Assembly (NCBI RefSeq): GCF_012273895.1
Contig: NC_052119.1
Coordinates: forward strand, 8,532,705 to 8,596,704
DNA length: 64,000 nucleotides
From: Zerene cesonia
Lineage: Eukaryota > Arthropoda > Insecta > Lepidoptera > Pieridae
Direction: 5' to 3'
Numbering within the stretch: position 1 is the first letter of the stretch; each line of letters begins with the position of its first letter. Shown piece by piece: positions 1 through 9,440 of this stretch. Position numbers and translations under genes: made by a program. Below the pieces are notes generated by a model that searched no databases, was not told where the DNA came from, and was given only the letters and a program-made list of their open reading frames with translations.

Positions 1-929
1 AATATGTACGCGCCTATGCTGTATATGTATCTACTTATGCGGGGAAAGTTTTTGTTTAATTTAATATTAATACGAGTTATATAATTTTTACAGAAATAAA
101 AAATAAGTAAAGTTGCTGAACAACTGATTTATATAAACTCTTTTCTTTTATAGAAATGCTGTTACAAGTAACATACATAGCAAAATATTTTTTCAAATTA
201 TTAACTTTATTTTAAAATGAATAATCAAATCACATAATATTTATTTAAACATCCATCACTTAAACACAATTTTCATAATAAATACACGTAGCGGTCAGAC
301 TTATCGAAGCGCTACTGTAATCTACACGCAGGACACTATCATATTAATAACCTGAATAAATTAACTGTATGATATAGTTATTTATAAGATGATTTTAATT
401 AGTCACTCTTAGATTATCGGAGCGGATACATGTGGAAACTCGATACGTTTGTAATTATGCAAAATGTCAACTTGATTGATCCCTGATACATCGAAAGCAG
501 GCTGTTAGCTTTAATTACCTGGCGATACCAATCGATAATAATCATGTTTATTATTTTCGTAATTAGCGTAGACTTGCTGTGAATTAGGTGTGAATTCATT
601 GAATAGATAACAGTTTATGAAGTTGATTCGGATTTGTTAGGTGAAGTAGCTGACTTGCGACGAATGATAAGATCAAATCTTTGATTATGAAATACAATTT
701 TAAAACAAAAGTAAATGGAATTCGGGAACTCGTCGATGTTAGCAAAAAGTTGTGAGAAAAATAAATCCACCCAGGAAATTAATTGCAAACGGTTGTTTAA
801 ATAAAAGTTTAAATAGAAAATACCTACATCTAATAAGAAATTTATTTGGTTGATAGCTAAGAAGGTAGAAATGTTCCGCCCTTTTGTCGTTCTTTAATTC
901 TCTATCATACTCTAAGAAAACAGTATCCC
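1..929. other. AT-rich spacer, nothing recognised
   Basis: I see no repeat family, RNA gene or convincing exon here. The one short open frame (414-599, - strand) has AT-rich composition like its surroundings and no splice or start context that sets it apart. Confidence 0.5.
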
Positions 930-1137
930 ATATTTTTTATTTTTTATTAGTGGTTATTAGGGAAGCGCTTGCCCACAGATTTCATGAAGCCTGAGATGGA
1001 ACACGCTTCCCTAAACGTTACTCATTCAGTCGTCTCTTGAAGATCTCCAGATTGTACTCGTCGGGGGCCACAGACTCAATGAGCATATTCCAGTCTCTGA
1101 CGGTTCGAACAATTATAAAAAAGTAAAAAATCTTATA
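930..1137 (-). pseudogene. 3' end of a 5'-truncated LINE, with the last codons of its reverse-transcriptase ORF
   Basis: Read on the - strand, 1137 to 1018 is an open frame ending in TAA at 1018-1020. It contains RTVRDWN (about 1086-1106) followed by LI-SV and then FKRRLNE at the stop. The pattern R-T-x-R-x-W-N ... L-x-x-F-K-R is what I know from the extreme C terminus of Jockey/CR1-type LINE ORF2 proteins of Lepidoptera. It is followed by a short 3' UTR and an A-rich tail (the T-rich run near 930-950 on the + strand). The catalytic reverse-transcriptase region is absent, so this is a dead 5'-truncated insertion. The exact LINE clade is not resolved. Confidence 0.55.
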
Positions 1138-2261
1138 AAGCGCTAACCGTTCTATATTTAAATTTTGTTCCATTTCAGCGTTCTGTTTTTGAATTTTAAT
1201 TCACATTCAAGTGGTATATGTTCGCAACGTGTTAGCTGTCATATCCGATAGCAGCACCGTTTAATCACGCTACCGCGAAGGTTTGATTGCGAATGATAAA
1301 TAGTGGCCATGTAGCGCATCTCGCTACTAGCCAGTACTGGTTTGTTTGTGCTTTATATGTTACTGTTTTATAATCTGTAGCCATCAAACAAGGAGTAAGC
1401 TTGTTAATATTCATGCAATATTTAACGGTCGTGTTTTATTGATATACGGATAACGTATTTGTAAAATTTTATAACTTTTTATTTGTTGATGCTGATAAAA
1501 TTATGTAATGGTTAAATAAATAGTAAGATTGTTTTAATTTCGTACGATGATGTCACTAAAACTTTATACAAACGTTTTTATCGCTACATATATAAATATT
1601 TGGGTTACTTCCATGGTATTAAGTGAACTAAAGTTTAAAAAAACAAGCAGTTATTGATATGCCAATCTAACCAATCTAGAAAAATTAAAAAAGCATATAG
1701 CAATAGTGACTCATAATTCTTTTAAATAGATTATAATTTATGTGACAATGTAATAATGTGTTAAAATCAAATCAGGATTGCAAAACAGGTGTGTTATTTT
1801 TTAAATTCATTCATATCTGTTATAGGAAACTAGTTTGAGCTACATTGTATCGTAAACGGATTAATTCAAGTTAATCCGCAATTACTTTAATCAATTCTAG
1901 ATAACAAACTTTACATTAATGCACTAAATAGTGTTAGGTGTAAATGTTAGATCTGTTTGTTTGTTTTTCTATGTGAACGTAATGGTACTTGGTTATTTGA
2001 TAGAATTTTCTTTTATTTTCATTGTTGATGGTATACTTTCAGATCAATTTGTACCATATTTTTTACACACGTCGGCATTTGATAAAATACAAAAAGAAAC
2101 AGCGTGCATAGCTCAAGACTTTATTACTTTGTAAGATACAAGCGTCGGCGCCATGAACACAGTATTTTGTTTGAAGATATAAAATAAGAAATTTCCCTTT
2201 ACATTTTTTAACTTATCTATAATTGCTTTTTTCAAAATTCGTTGCATAATTTGAGATTTAA
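1138..2261. other. AT-rich spacer, nothing recognised
   Basis: No repeat or exon is recognised. The 67-codon frame at 1931-2134 has the base composition of its surroundings and I regard it as chance. Confidence 0.5.
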
Positions 2262-2325
2262 GCATACATTGAGACATAGGGACAGATAGTGAAAGCGACT
2301 TTGTTTTATACTATGTAGTGATGTT
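2262..2325 (-). mobile_element. Fragment of a short Helitron (AAAGTCGC family)
   Basis: The stretch holds 'gaaagcgactttgtttta', the reverse complement of the 5' part of the Helitron family seen more completely at 4810-4995 and 7503-7682. It is preceded by the 'cataggga' segment of the same family. The 3' part is missing. Confidence 0.45.
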
Positions 2326-2335
2326 TTATATAAGA

Positions 2336-2823
2336 TCTTTCAGCATTAGAGCCTACAATATATGATTTTATTTGTTTTATTAAGTGATTGTTTAGCTTCC
2401 TAGATATCACTGCAACTGATTTAAATTAGAATTTTAAAGAATTTCTATAGAGGAAATAATATACATATTGATATTTTCATCAAATAAAACCTCAAAACTT
2501 GCATAACTTTAGATAACTCCGTTTCACACGATGACGCTAGCTTGCAAATGATAAATAGACTTTATGCCTCCTACTTCTCTCAACTACTCATACATCAAAC
2601 ACTTCAAGGTCCCTCAGTAACGGGATTTTTGAAACGAAACATATATCTTATTACGCGCCATCGTATGGCGAGGCTTTGAGGCATGCGTCGCGATCGTCCT
2701 ATGATTCATTCAACTTTGAGTTAATATCGGCGAGAGTAGACAAATATTTGCTATTGCGAGATTTGTAAATACAATTTTAAATCGTTTATTTACATCAACA
2801 TATATATAATGTAGGTAGAATAA
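2336..2823. other. Spacer, nothing recognised
   Basis: AT-rich apart from a CpG-bearing patch near 2650-2700. No exon or repeat can be supported. Confidence 0.4.
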
Positions 2824-3023
2824 TCCTACTAATATTATAAATGCGAAAGTTTGTTAGGAAGTGTGTGTGTTTATTACTCTTTCACGCAAAAACTACTGAA
2901 ACGATTGCAATGAAATTTGCTACGTCGATAGCTGGACAACTGGAATAACATATAGGCAACTATTTATCCCGATATTCCTACGGGATACGGACTTACGCGG
3001 GTGAAACCGCGGGGCGCAGCTAG
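2824..3023 (+). mobile_element. Non-autonomous Helitron, family H1 (full length)
   Basis: This 200 bp element begins TCCTACTAATATTATAAATG and ends CTAG. Just before the end is a GC hairpin (CGCGG-GTGAAA-CCGCG). It sits between a host A (2823) and a host T (3024), so all Helitron landmarks are present: 5' TC, a 3' hairpin, CTRR, and A|T insertion without a target-site duplication. Its body (ctctttcacgc, tgcaatgaaatttg, cgggatacggacttacgcgg) recurs at 11911, 20029, 21475, 22852 and 36043. It encodes nothing and would need a Rep/Hel protein supplied in trans. It resembles the abundant lepidopteran 'Lep1'-type Helitron-like elements. Confidence 0.88.
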
Positions 3024-3132
3024 TATTTTATGTTTGTGTTCCACGTAGTACCAAATAAATTTGGTTAAATTGAACTAAGAATTTCATACAATAAGGTATT
3101 TATATAAAAAAATTAATGTGGATACACAATAT

Positions 3133-3190
3133 AATTTATAGTATTTTCATACAATATTATAAACAATATTTTATGAAAATACTATAAATT
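3133..3190. repeat. Perfect 19-bp inverted repeat (hairpin)
   Basis: Arm 3133-3151 is an exact reverse complement of arm 3172-3190, with a 20-nt AT-rich loop between them that contains two further AATATT palindromes. It lies 110 bp after the Helitron at 2824. It could be a decayed palindromic MITE or a structured transcript, and no protein is implied. Confidence 0.8.
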
Positions 3191-3907
3191 CAAGCCTATA
3201 ACTTTCTGAGTGATTGAATCATTGAAAAACATCATACAGCTTATGATAGTAATGTATCTACATACTTTTTGCTTTTTAAAAATTATTTATTATTAAACAA
3301 TTTAGTACAAAGCTATGGCCAATATATTTCTTTAATTTTAATTACTTAACGTTGGCATACTAAACCAATCCACGTTGCTAGCTACGGGACACCAAGCAAG
3401 CTCGCTCACAGGGTTGGCACTTGATATTTAAAAATATTATGTATTTAAAATATTTTAAACATATAATATATGTTTAATATATTATAATAATTTCATTATA
3501 GCATAATTTAAAATCCCTGACTAATATTTTCTTTAATTCAAAGAAAAAGAATGTAAGAGAAAATAATATAGTGATTTTGAATACAATATGACTATAAAAC
3601 TGTTCCTTTATGTGCCATGTTCATAATTAGCATCGATTAAACTGTAAACGCGTGGCAGCCCTACAGGAACGAGATTGAAAAAACAAACTTCGTGAGCGTC
3701 GGCACCATTGATGTACTTTATTAATTGGGATCACTACTGAGCAACTGATAAATTGCTGAAGAAATGTACATCGAGTTATGAGCAGTGCGTGTCATTAATT
3801 ATATTTATTCATTCCACGATGACGCTCGGAATATCTGTGTATATGTTAATTGAACTGGATGGTTGGATTCGATTTCGTCACATTGCGATCTGGAATGTTG
3901 AGCTTGA
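3191..3907. other. Spacer, nothing recognised
   Basis: AT-rich sequence. A short 74-codon frame (3753-3977) runs into the retroposon that follows and is not a gene. Confidence 0.45.
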
Positions 3908-4243
3908 TTTTTTTTATGTCACAGTCGGCAATGGAGCTGGTGGGACGCCTGATGGTAAGCGTTACCACAGCCCATGAACGTTTGTAGAGACGTACGTCGA
4001 TTAAACACCTTACGCTTCTACAAATGGATTGCCGACTTTAAATTGGGAAGGGATTAAGAAAGGATTGGTAAGAGGAATAAAGGAAAGGACTGGGAAGAGT
4101 AAGGAAAAGGATATGGGCCTCCGGCTCCTCCGCTCACCGAATGAAACACAGCAGAATGCTATTTCAGGGCGGTCTTCTGTGGGGGTGTGGTACTTCCCCG
4201 GTGCGAGCTGGCCCAATTCGTGCCAAACCGTGCTCGACTACTA
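3908..4243 (-). mobile_element. Poly(A)-ended retroposon (SINE-like), family S2
   Basis: On the - strand the element runs from a GC-rich head containing 'cgaattgggccagctcgc' (about 4206-4223), through a CT-rich middle, to a 3' part with 'cttaccatcaggcgtccc' and 'ccagctccattgccgac', and then a poly(A) (the T run at 3909-3916 on the + strand). The same 3' end plus A run recurs at 27103, 45738, 51323 and 56428, always ending in 'atgttat/atgtcac' plus A's, which marks it as retroposed. Open frames on both strands here are repeat frames. No tRNA-type A or B box is obvious, so the head type is undetermined. Confidence 0.75.
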
Positions 4244-4294
4244 GATACAATAATAAAGAGATTTTGGTATATATTTATTTTGTCTGCAAGTATG

Positions 4295-4530
4295 TAGCGC
4301 ATTATTTTTCATTTTTCAATAAAACAAGGTTGTCAATTCGACTGTATTTTTTGTATTTGTTAGAGCTGTATTTTTTGTTGACTGTATTTTTTGTGTTTGT
4401 TACATTAGAGCTTTTTACTGGGTGAACCGATTTTTATTGTCTTTTTTTCTTTGATAGCTAGGGCCTCTCATGTTGGCTCAAAATAAATTTGGTCCAGTTC
4501 CGACAATTAGAAGAGGTTTAGTTTTATGTT
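4295..4530 (+). repeat. Interspersed repeat, unclassified (family U1)
   Basis: It contains 'ttcgactgtattttttgt', with a partial internal repetition of that block near 4333, 4366 and 4381. Near 4470 it has 'gcctctcatgttggctcaaa' and then 'atttggtccagttc'. The same blocks in the same order (tattcggctgtatttc, gcctcccgtgt, atttggtctagtcctgac) recur at 22600-22700. No termini or coding capacity are seen. Confidence 0.5.
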
Positions 4531-4809
4531 ATAAAGTATAAACAATTATTTATAACTACTGTATAATATAATTGTTTTTTTTTTCTTGTTATTTCAGTCC
4601 AACATTTTACGTTCTTTTAAGTCTATTCTAACTTCTATAACACGAATTTATTTAATTCTATAACAAACATTTAATTATTCCGCAAGACTTATTAACAAGT
4701 AATGTGAAAAGCGATTCAATTGTAATATAGTAAAATTACTACCGAAGTTTCCCGACCGGAGCTTGTCATTTCATAGCCCTATTTATATATTTTACTTCAG
4801 CCTTCAATG
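4531..4809. other. AT-rich spacer
   Basis: Nothing recognised. Confidence 0.4.
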
Positions 4810-4995
4810 CATAACTACATAGTTTAAAGCAAAGTCGCTTCCCCCGTCTGTTCCTATGTATGTATGTATGCTTAGATCTTTTACACTACATTATTATTAT
4901 TAGCTAGAATGACTCAAGTGAACGGTTTATATGTATAATAACATCCATTAAACTATACTGAACTAAACGCGTGCGAAGCCGCGGGCAAAAGCTAT
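4810..4995 (+). mobile_element. Non-autonomous Helitron, family H2 (AAAGTCGC family)
   Basis: It has 'aagcaaagtcgcttcc', then 'cctatgtatgtatgtatgct' with a short GTAT expansion, then 'atgactcaagtgaacgg'. The 3' end is the GC-rich 'gcgtgcgaagccgcgggc' followed by AAAAGCTAT. The terminal CTAG of the family has become CTAT. A copy on the other strand is at 7503-7682. The 5' boundary is approximate. Confidence 0.65.
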
Positions 4996-7502
4996 TTTCA
5001 GTAGTACAAAAATGTATATTATATATACTGAATGTAACTATACTTGAAATAAAATGCAATCATACCAAATCATAGTTACATTGAAGGTCCGCTTATAATG
5101 ATTTAATTTAAGTATCTATTTGCTTCAGATTAAAAAGAATTAAAGCTCTCCAGTCGTAAAAATCTTAAAAAAAAATCAAACATATATTTATCCAAATTTT
5201 ATCGTCCGAAAACGTATCAAATTATTTAAATAAACATAGAACAAGCATTATCTATTGGCATTGTGAAACTGCATTACAATAGTCCGTTAGGTAATGGCCG
5301 ATGTATGGAGGAATTTAAATAAAAAATGTTTTCTTTATATCAGAGGGCATTGTTGTGCGACATTAACGGTGGCCACACGCGCGCTCTGCCACTTACTTTA
5401 TGACTTGCATCTGACCGCGCCTTTTTCATCTTACGATTCGTAGTGTTTAACCGACGATATTATATCGTGACGATTGATGTAAATTGAGTTATGTAGTTTT
5501 GAGCATAACTTATTATAAAATTAGTTAAGATTTTTAGATAGTATGTGTAATAAAATTGATAATTATAGCCGCATTGCATAATCGCGTGGTAATGGAAAAT
5601 TATTATTATATACGTAATATGATAATTTGTTTGAGATAAATATATAAGTAACACGTTTAGATGCAGAAAGACCGTGTGTTATGAAGGCGATCCGACGACC
5701 GGCCACACGTAACGATACCTACACCGCGTCATTGTTCATTTTAAATTTGTTTTGTTTGATAAGAGTTACTTCAGCTTACTACCAAAATGTATGAATTGTA
5801 TCATATTGTCATTCTTTTCTTTGCATACGACGCCTCCACTTTGTTAAAGATTGGATTGTTTGGAAAGGCATTTATCATTTATTTTATCGTTAAGTGCTTC
5901 AAGCCCGATCTAGGTTAGAGACTAAAATGGTAGGAACCATTATCTACAATATGGAAATATGACGTAAGGCTTAAATAGCCGCAATCATTCCCTTTGTGCG
6001 ATGCACATAACCTATTATGGAGCTAAATAATGATCTTAGAATATAACACGTAATATTAAAAGCGCAATCGTGAGCCTGTTTTCTTTTATATGGTATTAAA
6101 TAACAATGTTATTTGTGTCTTAATGATGTTTGTTTCTATAAATACATCGGAGATAGCGCGGGACTCGTGTGGGAATCAGTTTTCGGATTGTGACGTCTTG
6201 TTTAATTGTAGCGAAAAGTTTTATTTAAAAATTTTTTTATTAAGAAGCACATTCATCACGGAGGTACATATTTTAGGTTTCAATGCATTGTGTTGACAGT
6301 TGCGAATCCAGCGAATTCTAAGCGGTGCAACAGAACATGGAAGCTTTTGTCGATAGGTTATTTGTCTCACTTCTTATTAGTCCGACATAACCCTGGACTC
6401 TTTCCCCGAACACTCGGGGTATGTGTTAAAGCATTCTCCACCATAAAATAAAAAGGGGCTTTAATAACGAGTAACATGAGATGTAACTTAATACAGTCTT
6501 ATTACGAATAAAAATGCTTGAGTTTCTTATAATTTTAAGGAGAATTTTAATATATTTGAAGTTTTAAATAGTCTCAATTGTATATTTATTATTTATTGCA
6601 TCTCTAGAACAAATATTAAATACTAGATTAATAAAATGAACCGAGTTCAAAAAATTATAACGCACGACACCAATAGCAACTACGAAACACCATAACAAAG
6701 CGCACATATATCTATATCAATAGTAATTTCTTTATCCGATCCTTTGTCTCATTAAAAAGTAGAACATTAATATCTCTTAATGGTCGATTACAAAACAATA
6801 ATTGTATAATTGTTGGCTCGAGACGCGCGGCCCCCTTCTGCGCGCACGCTTCGCAAACACGATCGACTTTAGGGTTGCCATTATTTTGTACTCTCTTGTT
6901 GTATTTATTTGTAGATTGTTTAATGTTATATACATTGTATTCGAAAAATACTTGTAGATAAAAAAGAGTTATATTTTTTACGTATGAATGATAAAGTATA
7001 GGTAATAATAACTTTTCGTATAAAATAAGATTTCTTATTTGTGAGATTTTATGATTGATTAATTTATGTAAATAATGTTGAGTTTATCAGAACTGAGTTT
7101 TCGATCGACATTATTTTAATTATTTACAAATAAGTCACCTAACCGGTATATTTATATTAATTTCTAAAACATAGTAGGTTTAATAGCCAGTTTTTGTATT
7201 CCCATACATTATTTTCTATAAAAAATTTAAGGTAAATTTTAAATCGATAGTTCATCAATGCAAAATAACTTGAAAAAATTTAAAATATCAAGAAAAGTAT
7301 GGTGTACCTACATATTGGCAACTTATCCAATTACAACTGTTTACCAATTATGGACAACATAATATTACTGCCTTATATCGGCCATTTATAATTATTTACT
7401 CAGTGCTCACTGATGTATGGTAAAAGGCTCGGCTTTGCAATTTCTTATCAATGTTTCACTTAATACATTCGTGGATATTATCAGTATAGTTTTATAACGG
7501 AA
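4996..7502. other. AT-rich spacer with two CpG-bearing patches
   Basis: No repeat family or exon is recognised. Two patches share 'ggccacacg' (about 5372 and 5701). A GC hairpin CCCCGA-acac-TCGGGG lies at 6404-6419. The 68-codon frame at 6090-6296 shows no coding features. Confidence 0.45.
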
Positions 7503-7682
7503 CTAGTTTTTGCCCGTGGCTTCGCACGCGTTAATTCGGAGTAGTTTCATAGATGTTATTATACATATGAACTCTTGAATCACTGTATTCAAATTAAAAA
7601 AACCCATCAAAATCCGTTTTGTAATTTTAAAGATACATAGGGACATAGGAACTGAGAAAGCGACTTTGTTTTATACGTTAGA
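7503..7682 (-). mobile_element. Non-autonomous Helitron, family H2
   Basis: On the - strand it opens TCTAACGTATAAAACAAAGT, continues with 'cgctttctcagttcctatg', and ends at the GC-rich 'cgcgtgcgaagccacgggc' plus AAAACTAG next to a host T (a7502 on the + strand). It is the mirror-orientation counterpart of 4810-4995. The hairpin arms near the 3' end carry one change (CCACGGGC for CCGCGGGC). Confidence 0.7.
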
Positions 7683-8110
7683 GGTTTGTTAATGTTACGT
7701 ATTAATAGAAAATTAATGCTATAGAAAAATATTAACATGTGTTAAAGAGTATTTACATTAATTAAAAAGGAGTTTCGAATTAAGCATATTTTATTGAAAT
7801 TTACATAATTTTTTGTACTGCTTTAAGACACGGTAATACCCCTGCCATTTTAATTGTAAAATGTCATGTTCTTTTATAATATAAGCTACGTCTCGTTATT
7901 TAAGGTACCAATCAGTTTTTTATAGGTTTCGTTTATGAAATGATTTTTTCGTATAAGCCTTTTTGCCAGTCATAGATTATTCTTATACTCGTATTTGTAA
8001 TTACTTCAAAATTACTCCGACATACACTTTAATTACAATTCGTGCTCACTATTGTACCAACGAACCGTTTTTGGGCAAACCAGAAGAGTTATTATATAGA
8101 GTTATATTAC
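7683..8110. other. AT-rich spacer
   Basis: Nothing recognised before the Helitron-like element that follows. Confidence 0.4.
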
Positions 8111-8288
8111 ATAGAGTTCAAAAAAAACAGTTATACACGTTCCCCAAGGATTTCTGGGATAAATGCTATCGTATGTCCTTTTCTTCCTTTGTCAATCTAT
8201 CTCTGTGGCAAATTTCATACCCATCGGTTCTGTGGTTCGGCGTTAAGAAGACAGACAGAACCATGCATTTATATTATTATAAGTAGGA
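8111..8288 (-). mobile_element. Diverged Helitron-like element, family H3
   Basis: On the - strand it begins TCCTACTTATAATAATATAA, then has 'ctgtctgtcttcttaacgcc', 'gatgggtatgaaatttgcc' and 'aggacatacgatagcattta', and reaches 'ggaacgtg'. This block order belongs to lepidopteran Helitrons with 'TCCCTACTAATATTATAAAT' starts. The GC-rich 3' terminus is not visible, so the copy is truncated or too diverged, and the left boundary is approximate. Two + strand open frames (7963-8286 and 8042-8317) are frames through this repeat. Confidence 0.6.
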
Positions 8289-8639
8289 ATTTTTATATAA
8301 TACCTCAGTCAATTTAAACCAATCCGTGTATCATACCACAATCCCGCTGTATCGTGTTAAATCAATCGATGATAACAAATTAGTATCGGTATGAATAATG
8401 AATCGTACCAGCCAACATCAGCCAGGACTCCGGAGTGTGGTAATAGAAGCTTGTAGACCATTTATTATGTAGTCTTATTCATTGATGCTACACAGCTACA
8501 TGACAACCCTCGGCAAGCTACAAATGAATGTGTATCAGCTGTTCATAACGTTACTTGAACGTGTATCTAAGAGCGAATCCAGCTTTCTCGCGGGGATGGA
8601 GGCTCTATTTGTCGTGGTCACAAAGATATGATGAACAAC
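8289..8639. other. Spacer, nothing recognised
   Basis: Mixed composition, with no repeat, exon or RNA gene supported. Confidence 0.4.
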
Positions 8640-8860
8640 TAAGAATGAGTTTTCTTGTGTTTGGTCTTACGGGAGTATTATACATTTAGAAATTAAAAAA
8701 TTTTTAACGGATTTTCGAACACTTTACAGCGAGCGTGACAGCGAGTCTTCCCGTGACCACGTTCGCTGTAAAGTGTTCGAAACGTCGGGTTAAGAATATA
8801 ATGAATATATCGCGTTTAAAATCTGTTAAAAAGTTTTTAATTTCTAAATAAGAATGAGTT
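8640..8860. mobile_element. Palindromic element P1 with 12-bp target-site duplication (tentatively Penelope-like)
   Basis: The 12-mer TAAGAATGAGTT occurs exactly at 8640-8651 and 8849-8860 and brackets a 197-bp insert (8652-8848). The insert is a long imperfect inverted repeat: 'tttagaaattaaaaa' on the left, 'tttttaatttctaaa' on the right, and 'cgaacactttacagcgagcg' mirrored by 'cgttcgctgtaaagtgttcg' in the middle. The right arm carries CGAAACGTCGGGTTAA. Variable TSD length, inverted arms and the GAAACGTCGGG segment recall Penelope-like elements, whose termini often include hammerhead-type motifs. Other copies are at 14121, 36829, 49337 and perhaps 52049. It has no coding capacity, and the class assignment is an inference. 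Confidence 0.7.
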
Positions 8861-9284
8861 GTTATTTATACACAGAGAAAGCAAAAATAGCAAAAAAGCA
8901 AAATAAAGCAAACTTTTATAATACATTTGAAATGTAACGATAGATAATGAATTATTTACTTAACTTTAATTGAATTATGACTGCTCTAGTAAACTTTTCT
9001 AAAATAGTTTCCATTTTAATTATTAAAATAATCTTGCTCCAATGCTCGCGCTGTTGAAATTTAATTGATATAGATGAAAGTTTATTTGTTACGTACCTTC
9101 ATATGAACGTGATACCATTTTAATTTAAGGAGATTTATTTTCAGTTATACTCAACCCAGATTACCGTGCAATAGATATCATAAACAACATATCATTTTGT
9201 GACCCTTAATAAAGCTTTTAAAATAACGTCAGGCAATAGAACGAAAACTTTGATAGCATTCTTATGGGACAAAACTTTATCAAA
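8861..9284. other. AT-rich spacer
   Basis: Contains a short A-rich 'gcaaaa' repeat run near 8880-8910. Nothing else recognised. Confidence 0.4.
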
Positions 9285-9440
9285 ATTTTATATGAAGATG
9301 AACAGTATGTACGTTTATTTCAATGCGTCAATCTCAGTAACTACTCGAACGATTTTAGAAATTCTTTCACCGTTGGATGCCTGGTCGATCCAGTGCTATG
9401 GATTATGTACGTACCACGGGCATCGCCAGGGCGGGTCACA
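9285..9440 (+). mobile_element. Diverged Helitron, family H4 (TCTATACTAAT family)
   Basis: The block order 'caatctcagtaactact', 'cgattttagaaattctttca', 'gctatggattatgtacgtac', 'cacgggcatcgccagggcgg' parallels the better copy at 24946-25100. Termini are decayed. The 142-codon frame 9264-9692 runs through it and is a repeat frame, not a gene. Confidence 0.55.

Noticed and set aside
4010..4425. Overlapping frames on both strands at 4010-4425
   Set aside because: They lie in the S2 retroposon and the U1 repeat. Equivalent frames arise in other copies.
7963..8317. Two overlapping + strand frames of 91-107 codons
   Set aside because: They cover an H3 Helitron-like element on the opposite strand.
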